Source of the DNA: Eutreptiella sp. 'Long Island Sound 2002'
Taxonomy: Eukaryota > Euglenozoa > Euglenophyceae > Eutreptiales > Eutreptiaceae
Assembly (NCBI GenBank): GCA_964036045.1
Contig: OZ038383.1
Location: 6,836,430-6,900,429 of the forward strand
Length of the DNA: 64,000 bases
Direction of reading: 5' to 3'
The notes under the pieces were generated by a model. That model was not told the DNA's origin, did not search any database, and saw nothing but the letters and a program-made list of their open reading frames with translations. Shown piece after piece: positions 8,401 to 17,394 of this stretch (the first letter of the stretch is position 1; every line of letters begins with the position of its first letter). A program made the translations under genes and the position numbers.

Positions 8401-10128
8401 AGCAAGGGCATGCAGGACATCTCTGCCCATGGCGATGAGGCTGAGACCGCTGAAGCCAAGAGGATCATTGAAATGGAGCGCCTGATGGAGGAGGAGGGTG
8501 CTAAATGCTTCGTCGTCATGGCCGCGGATGCCCTGCTCGCAACGAGGGTGAGCAGAGCGGTCAGAGTACTCGCCCCCGAGGGAGCTGAGTCCGACAAGCA
8601 CCTCTTCCCGGAGTCTTGCCTCCAGGACGACTGGACCGACGACTACGCCAAGTCTGAGGCCTTTGCGGCCGAGTATAGGGCTGTGACCGACCCTGATGAC
8701 GGGCAGAAGTGGCCAAAGGGGCTGACTGAGGAAGATGGCAAGCTCTACCGGAATGGTAAGCTGCTAGTCCCAGAGTCCCGGGTGCTCGAGCTGTGTGAAG
8801 CTTGGCACCACCACATGCTGCACCCAGGGGTCAAGAAGCAAGCCCTTGACATGCAGCGTCGGTTCGAGATCGACCATATCGTTCTCTACACCGCCATCAA
8901 GAAGGTCAGGAAGGGTTGCTCGGTCTGCCAGGCCTGCAATCCCGATAACCGGAACGTCAAGGGGGAACCCCAATGGACCCCGGTTCCTGACCAGCCCATG
9001 GAGAGCGTGGCCATGGACGTCTTCTCCATGCCCGAAGTGCACATTGGCAAGGAGACCTTTGACTGTGTGGTTCTCTGTGTGGACCGCCACAGCGGCTACG
9101 TGGTAGCCGTTCCGGCACGCAAAAAGGGGTTGCTTGCCAAGGAAGTGGCAGTCATGATGATTCGTCATTGGCTGACCGTCTTTGACATCCCCCGCACCAT
9201 TTGCAGTGACCGAGGGCCCCAGTTTACTGGTGGCTGGTTCAAGGCTATGTGTTCCCTCATTGGGATACGTCATGCCAAGAGCGTGGCCTATCTCAGCCGG
9301 TCTAACGGCCGTGCTGAAGTGGCTGGACGGCAGCTGTTCGAGAAGCTGCGCAAGATCCACATCACCAATCCACGTCGGAACTGGTTCGAGGAGATGTGGC
9401 CTGCTCTGAAGGCCCATCATGACACCCCCACTCCGGGCGGTTTGTCCCCTCACCAGATTCTCTTCCGCAGGGACCCCCTGGGTAGGGGACTTCCCTTGTC
9501 TGGTGATGGCATGGCTATGGATGCCAAGGAGTTCTTCGCGCGGCAAGAGCAAACGGTGCGGGACATCCGCCAGCAGCTTGAGAAGGAGCATGCTGAGCGT
9601 CAGAAGTCTGCCCCGAGCTCAACAGCGCAGAAGTTCAGGGTGGGAGACCCGGTGTGGGTGATCAGACCCCGCCCTATGGGCACCCACCTCACCAAGACCT
9701 GGTTCACACCCGGCGAGGTGGTCCGCAGGATTGGTGAGGACACCTACCGCATCAAGGTGGGTCACGGACAGTTCCGGGAGCGCCACGAGAGTCAACTCCG
9801 TGTGCGGGAACCCGACCTCCGTGGCCAACATGTGTCCCTGAGCTATGCCGCACATGAGGCCGACTCGGACGACGACTACGCTGAGCAGGACGACTATACA
9901 GTCGAGAAGATCCTTGCTCAGCGTCCGAAGGCCTCGGCACCCGGAGGTCTGGAGTTCAAGGTTCGTTGGCGAGGCTATGGGCCGTCCCACGACACCTGGG
10001 AACCCGTCTCCTCGTTCGTGCCGCGGGTCAATACTCCCTTCATGGAGTACATCCGCAAGCACAAGACCAAGATCCACGTTTCGGACTTGGCAGCACTCAC
10101 CCGGGCGATTGCAGCCAGGGGTGCCTGA
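5470..10128 (+). CDS. pol: Pol polyprotein, element 1
   Basis: The frame is open from 5470; residue numbers below count from 5497. Protease: active site D33-T-G-A. A methyltransferase-like domain follows at about 195-325 (LDAFSSG at 200-206, HCPRW at 239-243 where active homologues have NPPF). Reverse transcriptase: YRGLN, DLKHGYHQMPL, and F-V-D-D at 677-680. RNase H: DAS at 843-845. Zinc-binding HHCC region before the integrase. Integrase core: D1174, D1238, E1274, with 35 residues between the last two. C-terminal chromodomain: about 1467-1520 (YTVEKIL ... WRGYG ... DTWEP). All catalytic motifs except the methyltransferase signature look intact. The product would process the polyprotein, copy the RNA and integrate the DNA, with the chromodomain directing it to chromatin. 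There is no ATG at the start, so it is probably made as a Gag fusion. Confidence 0.93.
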   Translation, partial: ASGTPEILSLHAVRRVGRERQLHLKVRALCGEVERVFDVLVDTGAQVSLVKAGLLPPECLTDSRKPVRLKVANGQYMVGGTKEAAIGLQFVNHRELSRPDLGKEILLHGRFYEAEMDWDMIVGYDFMMETDSGVLPAQASMTLYQDDQLSWLSSPEHHVECQWIHPERNQLEVAALDTEPTGPANQEYGVRPEVANRVVADLGASDLALDAFSSGTSAHLRVCEKYWSAQDSAWKKHWGPHQGLMWIHCPRWDIPRAIAKIRKDRSKAVLVVPMGCTEEESTRHWVASLTNMTLNKVVLPAGESVYQDAKGQPMPPQRWPTEFHYVDGGLDQADTTDFVCVNRIIAEPWRQCFAVPPVDIEESESEEPLTEEEWDLVQGYMDQPFHDWGNQREGKGQDRAWWEVDSIVSGSYDGNTFVQRVLDHLSSQDEPIGGNPPTYGDLFRGKTRDGPLGHLGRPPEPKVSGVATPQVSSVVQVPGKAKAESDDCPKIQALRARLKHKYGDTFFSGKPVFPPPVRGPYGEAKIRLKQDPRVYRHREFALRGERKEAMEKILRDFIQRGWLEPCHSEWASPCFVVPKKVAGEWRLVVDYRGLNAQTQHDSYTLPLIEDMLQKQHRRRIFTVIDLKHGYHQMPLAEESRACTAMSTPLGPLRWKVMPMGVTNGNAAFQRMLENLLEPVRDCADPFVDDVIIASGDPSMSYEELLEAHERDVTRVLDLLVRHKLTGSSDKATIAVSEVVFAGHVIGNGQRKPIPGKVAAIEHWEKPKTVSELQAYLGFCNYYSGYIKMYAEYAAPMTTMLKGNREETRKGSKKALVWTEESDRAFEGMKQALLSAVGLHLVDPDRGFVLRTDASDYAVGAVLEQVLDDGRHVPVAFWSRVLAEGQRRMWTPREKEAYAIVMALRKWAGYIALHPVTVCANHQSLQSWHKEHVDTPSGPASRRARWHETLAKFDLTVVYIPAKDNTVADCLSRWAYPASKGMQDISAHGDEAETAEAKRIIEMERLMEEEGAKCFVVMAADALLATRVSRAVRVLAPEGAESDKHLFPESCLQDDWTDDYAKSEAFAAEYRAVTDPDDGQKWPKGLTEEDGKLYRNGKLLVPESRVLELCEAWHHHMLHPGVKKQALDMQRRFEIDHIVLYTAIKKVRKGCSVCQACNPDNRNVKGEPQWTPVPDQPMESVAMDVFSMPEVHIGKETFDCVVLCVDRHSGYVVAVPARKKGLLAKEVAVMMIRHWLTVFDIPRTICSDRGPQFTGGWFKAMCSLIGIRHAKSVAYLSRSNGRAEVAGRQLFEKLRKIHITNPRRNWFEEMWPALKAHHDTPTPGGLSPHQILFRRDPLGRGLPLSGDGMAMDAKEFFARQEQTVRDIRQQLEKEHAERQKSAPSSTAQKFRVGDPVWVIRPRPMGTHLTKTWFTPGEVVRRIGEDTYRIKVGHGQFRERHESQLRVREPDLRGQHVSLSYAAHEADSDDDYAEQDDYTVEKILAQRPKASAPGGLEFKVRWRGYGPSHDTWEPVSSFVPRVNTPFMEYIRKHKTKIHVSDLAALTRAIAARGA

Positions 10129-11489
10129 TCAGCGCCCTGAGCTCTCCCCTGATGCGTTTTGGGCGCTTGTGAGGCCGACGAATCGTCCCTTACTTGCTTG
10201 CTCTCTTCCATCTTTCGGTGACAGAGTGGCCATATACCCTCCCCTGCTGAATCCAGAGGAGGATGGCCCCTCTCTTCTTCTATTCGTCACTCACCCCCCT
10301 GCTGAATCCTTGGGAAACCAGGTAGGGCGACTGACCTTCATAATTCTGAGCTCTTGGGGCCTTGAAGCCCATACGACGTTGCGCAACGGATGCCGCTGTC
10401 ATCGGCATTGCGATTTTTGAGTGTGTGGTCTGGTTCCATGGCATTTGCGGAATCCAGACCAGTCGACGTGTGTCTCGAGACTATATATGGCCTGAACTCA
10501 GGCGTTTTCCTGTCCACCCTCCTGCATTGCCTTATCCTGACCGTGGCGTGGTTTGGCGCTCTGTCCAGAGCGTGTTTACACGCCTATTTACCCAGACTAT
10601 TGCTTGTTTTTCTGCCCTCCAGGATATGTGCATATGTATGTTAAGTGTCATCAGCCCATCGCTGAGGGATGGACTGCTTTTCACCACGAATCGGGATACA
10701 GAGGCGCCTTGAGTCGCCGTGTACATATTCTTACAGCCTGGTCCAGCCTGGACCAGTACTTGATTACATGTTCTTCTGTTTGAGTGCCTGTGATACCGTG
10801 TTGCCCTATTCGCTGTGATGTGTGGAGATCCTGATGGCGCCAGGCGGGAAGCCCAGTTGCCTGACTACACTCCCAGCGGTCCGCCACTGTCAGTCCCAGT
10901 GTGAGCCTACCGATTCGCAGACGCACTTGCATTTGGATGGCGGCCTCCGGTGCTCCTGACCTCGGTCAGTCTGCCTGGGAAACTGGTGGTTTGAGGAGTC
11001 GACGCCTCCGCCCACACTGCATGAGGACTCCCTCATGTATGGCCTTCGTGGCAGTAGGGCGAGGGAAAAGACGGCCTTGATGCCCGATCCCTTCAGCAGG
11101 AGTTCCCTTAAGATCTGGGGTTCTTAAGGAGTTCGACTATGGCACTCTGGACTCGCGTCGTATGGATATGGACATGGTGCGCCCGAGGAAGGACCCGTGG
11201 GGACTCTCCCCAGTCGGCGGGCCTTGGGAAGCTTGGGGTAGCCTGATGGATCTTTGTGGTCGCTCTCGACTTGTGGGACCACCTCGGTCGTCGTGTGTCG
11301 CCTATGTTGGCCGTGTATGCCAGTGCCACTGTGGTGGTGACCGTAGCAGCCGGCACCCGGTGCGCCTGGTATGGGTCAACGGGTCCTTTGGATGCCGAAC
11401 AATCGCCGCCAGGACCCGGGACTTGATACTTGATACTGTACATGTGCTACAGCTTATACAGCATCATACCTATCTTACTGTGACTTACT
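10129..11489 (+). other. 3' noncoding region of element 1
   Basis: About 1.36 kb between the pol stop and the polypurine tract. I see no supported gene; the short ORFs lack homologous motifs. It contains one strong hairpin, listed separately. Confidence 0.6.
11106..11129 (+). other. Perfect 8-bp hairpin in the 3' noncoding region
   Basis: CCTTAAGA (11106-11113) pairs with TCTTAAGG (11122-11129) across an 8-nt loop, about 370 bases before the LTR. Its role is unknown. It could stabilise or help dimerise the RNA, or be fortuitous. Confidence 0.45.
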
Positions 11490-11499
11490 GAAGTGAAGA
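11490..11499 (+). promoter_or_regulatory. Candidate polypurine tract
   Basis: GAAGTGAAGA directly precedes TGTGACACCCCC, the typical chromovirus-style LTR start. An alternative is AAGGAGGGGGG ending at 11597, which is also followed by TG. Confidence 0.5.
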
Positions 11500-12080
11500 T
11501 GTGACACCCCCCCCCCATCAGGAAGTGGTCCTGGGTACCCGCTGCCATGCGTGGGTGTTATCAAGCCCCCCCCCAGGGTTTGCACTAAGGAGGGGGGTGA
11601 AGCGGTACCCAGAACCCCATGGCTAGGTTACGGTCTCCGGTCCACTAACCCCATGCACGGAAGGGAAGACGCCCGTTGACGCTCCGTTCCGTGCCGTAAA
11701 GCCCCGCATCGGCAACCGATGCACCGCCAGCGGAGATTTGTATATCAGAACATCAGGAATCAACAGGGTTTTATTTTCATATTGTTTCCGTCAATTTTTA
11801 CGCTTCCGTTCTGATACTCACTGTTTTGACTGCTGGCGGTGGGATCGCGACTTTACCGTAACCGCCAGTTTAACTGTTTATAATGGAAATTTTAACGCAA
11901 TCCGTCACGAAGGCTCCAAAGCCTTCAGGAACTGCATGGACGCTTCCGCAATTTTCACATCTTACACTCGCAACCTTAATCCGAATTTTTCAGGATGTCG
12001 AAATCGGATTTTTGACTTCGACATCCCCGCACTTGATTTGACCTCTTTCGAGTGGACCTACGTGCTTCCCTACGCACGAA

Positions 12081-13705
12081 TCAACTTTCCTTTTATCTTG
12101 CCCTCCATTTGACTCAGAGATATGGGCAAAACAAAGTTGATTCGTGAGGCCACTTGTAAGGGTCATATCTCGTGCCGCTTGCGAGTATTGACGATAAGGA
12201 AACGTGGGATGTATTCACAATACTCCCGACGTAATTTAGGAAGCATTGTATGCCTTGCGTTTCCACACGTGCGCGCTAGTGTAATGGATCATGGTCAAGA
12301 GAGTAGAGTTTGCGTTATAACTCTTTGGCCATGACATTGCGTGCGTTAGGATAACTTTCGAGTGTAGCGCGCAAGTGCTGGTGTTGCATAGGAACTCTCC
12401 TTGAGTTCCTATGAGCGATTGACACAAAGTTATGCCCTTGGAGGGGCATGACATATCGTGGTGGGAGCTACCTTTTTGGGCAATATGGAGTATGTGCCTT
12501 GTGTTGTGTTGCGTGCCCATTTGGCGGGTCCATCGCTCCAAGACAAACCCGCCAATGGACCTCATATTGTGCAAGCCCCTTCTCCATACTCCCCACGATC
12601 AATTGCAAGCCTAACCTTCGTGAAGGGAAGCTTGTGTGGTGATCCCGAAGCGATGCGTTGGGAGCAAGGTGTGTGTTTTGCAATTTTCCATATTTTCATG
12701 TGCCCACTTGGGAAGTAGCGCTCGTAACCTTTCAAGGCGCCCCAAGTGGAGCACATATGTGGGATCAAAGGTCATTGGTGTCAAGTCATTGTGTGTAGAA
12801 GGATTAAGTGATTGCACGATCCAAGCCGAAGATATTATAATATAATTATGCACCTTTCAAGGCACTTTTGTGTGTGCTTGTGCCAATTTTGCCATTTTTG
12901 GCCCGTCATGATGTCAAGCGGCGACCGTGTATCTCAACGTTGCGCTCAATTGACATCATGACCCAAGTATGATATGAGGGTACATACTTCGGTGCCCAAC
13001 ATATCTTGGACCCGGCGAATAACTCCTCTTAGGCTTGGCATACCGTGGCCGCCATGTTGGCGATTTGGGACTATCCCAAATCATGGGCTCACTTGGCGAC
13101 CCTGCCATACCCAATATCGGAGGAGTTGGGCGACGCCAAAAAGATATGTTGGACCAACATGACTTGATACCAATCCTATGGCACACTCCGGTCCAAGTCG
13201 GGCATGTGCCTCATTTGCCCCAACCATGAGTGTGCGCATTTTTGGCCATTTTGAGCAATTTTCCACTTTTGCTGCCCGCCGTGCACTATGTTCGAACCCT
13301 CGTGCACGCCGGACGCATGGACCAATGGACCGTATATGACATGGGTGTTATGGGTAATGGTCCCCATGGTCCACACACCACGTGGGCGAAGCAGAGCCAC
13401 CTTCGTTAAGTCGCTAGCCCAAAGTGAGTGTGGGCAAGTTTGCAATTTTGACATTTGTGGACCCAATTGGGATCGTCACCACGCCGAGTGGCATTGAGAT
13501 CTTTGAGAGCCAAGGGCATGGGAGTCTTCATTGGACTCCCAGTGGATTGCGTATGGGATGGCGGATCTGATCTCCAAGCCGGCCTGGAGATATACTATTG
13601 GGAGCACACCGAATTTTGGCTCATTTCAAGCAGCCAAAATGACCCCATTTTGGGACCCCAATTTCCCCCTTCCGCGTGGTCAATTGGCGGCCCCATTTCT
13701 CTAAG
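12081..13705 (+). repeat. 1,625-bp direct repeat, copy A
   Basis: Identical in length to 17395-19019, with only about ten mismatches, nearly all in the last third. The edges are sharp (TCAACTTT... to ...TTCTCTAAG). They lack TG/CA ends, and the flanks show no target duplication, so these are not the LTRs of a separate simple element. On the left, copy A also extends an inverted repeat CACGAATCAACTTT / AAAGTTGATTCGTG (12077-12146) that copy B lacks, so A may be the ancestral context. No convincing gene lies inside. Confidence 0.9.
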
Positions 13706-15058
13706 GATCACCAGGGAAAACGCGCGCACACGCCCGATGCCCGAACCTGCACCCGCGTTCTCGCTACCTACAGGACCCAGCATCATACGCCCGCCCCCGA
13801 GGCCCGGGACCCTCCGCCGTCTCCCGCGGCCCTCTCCTCCGCCTCCGACTCCACAACCTCCACCACCACGACCACCTCATCCACCACCACCACCACCACG
13901 TCCTCATCCAGCACTCCACCCCCCAGGCCGCGGGGGACACCTCCCAAACGGGCCTCCAAACCCGCCCCCACCGCGAGCAGCCCCATCGCCGCCAAAGCCC
14001 ACGCCCCGGCGAAGCCCATGCCCACGACCCAGCCGAAGCCCAAGGCCGCCGCCAAAGGGCGGCCCGCACCCAAGCCCAAGCCCAGGCCCAAACCCGGCGC
14101 CACGACGGCAGCTCGGGCACGGCCCCCCCAGGATGTCCTCTACGACATCCGGCCCCAGCCGTCCCAGGCCCGAAGGCAGCAACGCCCAGCGCGGCGCCCC
14201 CCCACCGTCACCGACGCCACCGCCACCACCTTCATGGCGGAGCGCGCCGCGGCCGAAGCGCGACGCGCCTCGTCCCACCACCTCCCAAAGCCCGCACCCC
14301 AGGCCCATGGACCGCTCCAGGGTCCACCAGCAGCGCCCCCGCCCCCCTACCGGCCCCCGATGACAGCCCACATGCAGCGCATGCCCCACTACCGCCGCCG
14401 CCGCGAATCCCCGCCCAACCCCGAGGCAGAGACCGTACGCGCACACCCGCGGGTCCACATCCGCGTGCACCCCCACTCCCCACGCACCCCCACGGAACAG
14501 GACTACGAGGAATCCCCCAGGCCCGCCACCGCCGCCAGCCCCCACGACCCCATCACACCCACCCACGCCCACTCCTCCGCCCAAGACCGCAGGCCCGCCC
14601 AGGAACAGTGGTGGCAGCGCTGGACCCACACGCAGCTCTGGGAGCTGCGGAAGTGGGCCCGGGGAGAGCCCTCCCTCGAGGGCCTGGTCCATCGGCCCCG
14701 CAAGGGGTCGGTGGAGAACTGCCGCCTCCGGCCGGCGGGGGGGTGGATGCCGCAGGCCGCATGGGAAGCCATGCTGGCCGATGCGCTCCACCCCCTGGGA
14801 GTCCACCCCCGCAACCTCCCCGCGCCCCAGGACCACCCGTACGTCCTCAGGCGCCTGCGGGAGACCCTCCAGGAAGCGCGGCGAGACGGCATCCGCCTGT
14901 GGGACATCGCCCAAAGCCCAGCCCCGCACGCACACACCCCCTCACCACCCCACAAGCGTCGGCGCACCGACACCGGCGACACCCACAACACCCCAGGAGC
15001 CCTGCGCGCCACACAACACGACGCGCCTGACCCCCCGGCCAGCGGCGCCGCCATCTAA
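13706..15058 (+). CDS. Proline-rich hypothetical protein in the inserted segment
   Basis: Open frame of about 450 codons. There is no ATG until 14234, so it is either spliced at its 5' end or begins there; the frame also runs back a little into repeat copy A. The first 300 residues are low complexity (Pro, Ala, Thr, Ser, Arg). The last third looks folded. It has a Trp-rich motif QWWQRWTHTQLWELRKW near 14605-14655, then a helical segment (WMPQAAWEAMLADALHPLG ... YVLRRLRETLQEARRDG), and ends near a KRRR nuclear-localisation-like cluster (about 14953). I do not recognise the family. A Gag-like or DNA-binding role for a non-autonomous element is possible but unproven. Confidence 0.45.
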   Translation, partial: DHQGKRAHTPDARTCTRVLATYRTQHHTPAPEARDPPPSPAALSSASDSTTSTTTTTSSTTTTTTSSSSTPPPRPRGTPPKRASKPAPTASSPIAAKAHAPAKPMPTTQPKPKAAAKGRPAPKPKPRPKPGATTAARARPPQDVLYDIRPQPSQARRQQRPARRPPTVTDATATTFMAERAAAEARRASSHHLPKPAPQAHGPLQGPPAAPPPPYRPPMTAHMQRMPHYRRRRESPPNPEAETVRAHPRVHIRVHPHSPRTPTEQDYEESPRPATAASPHDPITPTHAHSSAQDRRPAQEQWWQRWTHTQLWELRKWARGEPSLEGLVHRPRKGSVENCRLRPAGGWMPQAAWEAMLADALHPLGVHPRNLPAPQDHPYVLRRLRETLQEARRDGIRLWDIAQSPAPHAHTPSPPHKRRRTDTGDTHNTPGALRATQHDAPDPPASGAAI

Positions 15059-15240
15059 CCCCGTTATCCAGCACAGCACCACCACGGGGCGCCACGCCAG
15101 GCCCCGCCCAGAAGTCACCAAACAAACCGGACGCCGAAGGAAGCCAACGCACACGACAACGAGCACCACTACGCCCAAAGGCGCCGAACCCGGGCCCGAT
15201 ACCGTGGGCTCCTCTCCACCCTCAGCACGACACACACGTC

Positions 15241-15684
15241 ACTGACGTCACTCCTCCGCCGTGCCCCCTCCCACGCCACCGCCCCGCCCCCCCCCCCCTC
15301 CCGCCGCACGTCCCCACGCCGCCCAGCACCCAGCCCCACACACTGCGCCACAGCATCGCCCTAGTCCGGCTCCTCCACCATCGCGGCACTTGGCACCTCA
15401 CAGTAGACCGCCGTCCTGTGGTCCCGCTCCCCCCAGCACCACTCCCGGGGCCGCACCCGACCCACGCCGTGTTCGCCCCCACGTCGCGGGCCGCGGACAT
15501 CCTCCCGCTCCCCGCCACCACCCCTCCCGGGCATCGCATACTACTTACCGCCAACCCCTCGGTCCTCAGTGAGGTCCCCATCGGGCACGCCGACGCCCTG
15601 CACGTGCGCCCGCTGCTGCCCAACCTGCACGCTGCGTACGCCCCCGGCACGCCCGTCGACCCCTCCGTCTGGGACTCCCAGTGA
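15241..15684 (+). CDS. Second hypothetical ORF in the inserted segment
   Basis: An open frame ending in TGA. After a proline-rich start it reads like protein (RHSIALVRLLHHRGTWHL, then a segment with ILLTANPSVLSEVPIGHADA, ending VDPSVWDSQ). No start codon was chosen; it may be the 3' exon of the preceding ORF, since the gap is only about 180 bases. Family unknown. Confidence 0.35.
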   Translation, partial: TDVTPPPCPLPRHRPAPPPLPPHVPTPPSTQPHTLRHSIALVRLLHHRGTWHLTVDRRPVVPLPPAPLPGPHPTHAVFAPTSRAADILPLPATTPPGHRILLTANPSVLSEVPIGHADALHVRPLLPNLHAAYAPGTPVDPSVWDSQ

Positions 15685-15786
15685 GGCCACCGGCCAACGG
15701 CCGGCCCGCACGCACCACCCCGCACCCGCCTCGGGCGCACGACTCCGTGGACGCCGCTACCCACACGCCCGGCCCCGCGCAACCGC

Positions 15787-16345
15787 CTAACCGAGCCAGA
15801 GCACAAGCACAAATCAAACCCGAGCCACACCCCGAAACCGCTAACCCTTGACTCCTAACCAAACCCGCCGAGGGAACAACGCAACCACAGCCCACACCCA
15901 CAGCCCACACAGCCGCCTAACCAGCCAGCACCAGAAGCAAAGAAACACCTCACCAAACCCACCCTGACCCAAGCCTAACCGGGCCGAAGCTCCAACACAA
16001 ATCAAACCAGAGCCACATCCCGAAACCGTCAACCCTTGACGCCAAACCAGGCCCGCGGAGGGAAATGCGTAGACACAGCCCACAGCCACAGCCCACACAG
16101 CCGCCTAACCAGCCAGCACCAGAAGCAAAGAAACACCTCACCAAACCCACCCTGACCCAAGCCAAACCGGGCCGAAGCCCCAACACAAATCAAACCCGAG
16201 CCACATCCCGAAACCGTCAACCCTTGACTCCAAACCAGGCCCGCGGAGGGAAATGCGTAGACACAGCCCACAGCCACAGCCCACACAGCCGCCTAACCAG
16301 CCAGCACCAGAAGCAAAGAGACACCTAACCAAACCCACCCTGACC
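15787..16345 (+). repeat. 188-bp tandem repeat, about three copies
   Basis: Units contain CCGAAACCGTCAACCCTTGA (near 15832, 16019 and 16207) and CACACAGCCGCCTAACCAGC. Spacing is 186-188 bp. Copies two and three are nearly identical and the first is more diverged. Confidence 0.85.
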
Positions 16346-16497
16346 CATACCCATGTACATCAGGACACGCGAGCCGCACCCCTGGGGTGCGACCGCCGCC
16401 ACAGCACCGGAGACACACGCCAGAGGACACAACGCTATAGCACCGCCGCACCAGCTGCCCATGCCTGTGCCTGCAGTGTACGCGCGCCTCTGTTTTC

Positions 16498-16574
16498 CTC
16501 TTTTTTGTTTTTTCTTTTTCTTTTTTCAAAAAATAAAAAAAACAGAAAAAAAAAAAAAAAAAAAAAAAAGAAAA
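16498..16574 (+). repeat. T-rich then A-rich tract with a run of about 26 A
   Basis: T-rich 16498-16527, then A-rich sequence ending in an uninterrupted A run at about 16544-16569. It could be a retroposed poly(A) tail inside the segment, but no element boundary is visible beside it. Confidence 0.6.
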
Positions 16575-16636
16575 ACGAACATTAGGGGGGGAAGAAGAGG
16601 GACACATCCACCCATGGCACACGCGCACCGCACACA

Positions 16637-16830
16637 GCACGCACACCGGTAAACAGGAGCCCAGGGGCCCAGGACACCGCACATGCAACACAACACACCG
16701 AGCGGGCACACCGGTGAACAGGAGCCAGCTGGCCCAGGACACCGCAGGCGCACCACAGCAAACCGCGCGGGCACACCGGTGAACAGGAGCCCAACGGCCC
16801 AGGACGCTGCACACACGTAGGGCAGCCGAG
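16637..16830 (+). repeat. 65-bp tandem repeat, three copies
   Basis: Three units beginning CACACCGGTRAACAGGAGCC, followed by GGCCCAGGAC, spaced about 65-67 bp apart. Confidence 0.8.
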
Positions 16831-17394
16831 GGACAGGAAAGAACCAATACCCCATGGGTCGGACGCACTGGGGCGACCCAGCCGACCCACCGGGCCAATG
16901 GCAGGAGCGGTACTCCAAAGCCATTGGTCCGAGCCCGGCCAGGCTGCATCGAGGACCATGGCAAACGTCACCCGGAGCCATGGAAGCAACCGGTGACAGG
17001 CGAGCCGGTACACAGTCCAGGAGGGGGTCACCTGCCAAGCAGAGTGGCCCCGCAACTCAAGCCACAAGGGTGAGGCGGTCGTACCGTAGACAAGCGGGAG
17101 CAATACCCCTCGTGGTGAGAGATACTCCACACGGCTGGGCAGCCCCCCAAAGCTGCCGCCCAAAGGAGGGGGCATGTGGCCCTACCCATGGACACATGTG
17201 GGGACACCCTCCCACCTGGGACACATGGACCGGGTGGCCGCGACAATGCCTTCCCAAGCACATGCGGGAGCGGCTCAAGAGGCATGTGACATAGGGCAGT
17301 GGGAGGGACAGGACGTCCCCTTGGTAAGACCTTCTTCCTGCACTGTCAAAGGAGGCACCCCGAGCTCCCGAAGATACCTACCTACCTACCTACC

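Larger units (their letters stand above)
13706..17394 (+). other. 3.7-kb GC-rich segment between the two 1,625-bp repeats
   Basis: Composition changes abruptly at 13706, to C-rich with about 70% GC. The segment holds two proline-rich ORFs, a 188-bp tandem repeat, an A-tract, a 65-bp tandem repeat and a (CTAC)n run at its right edge (about 17378-17395). It has no match elsewhere in the window. It could be an accessory region carried by the element, a captured host fragment, or the internal part of a related non-autonomous element. Confidence 0.7.
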
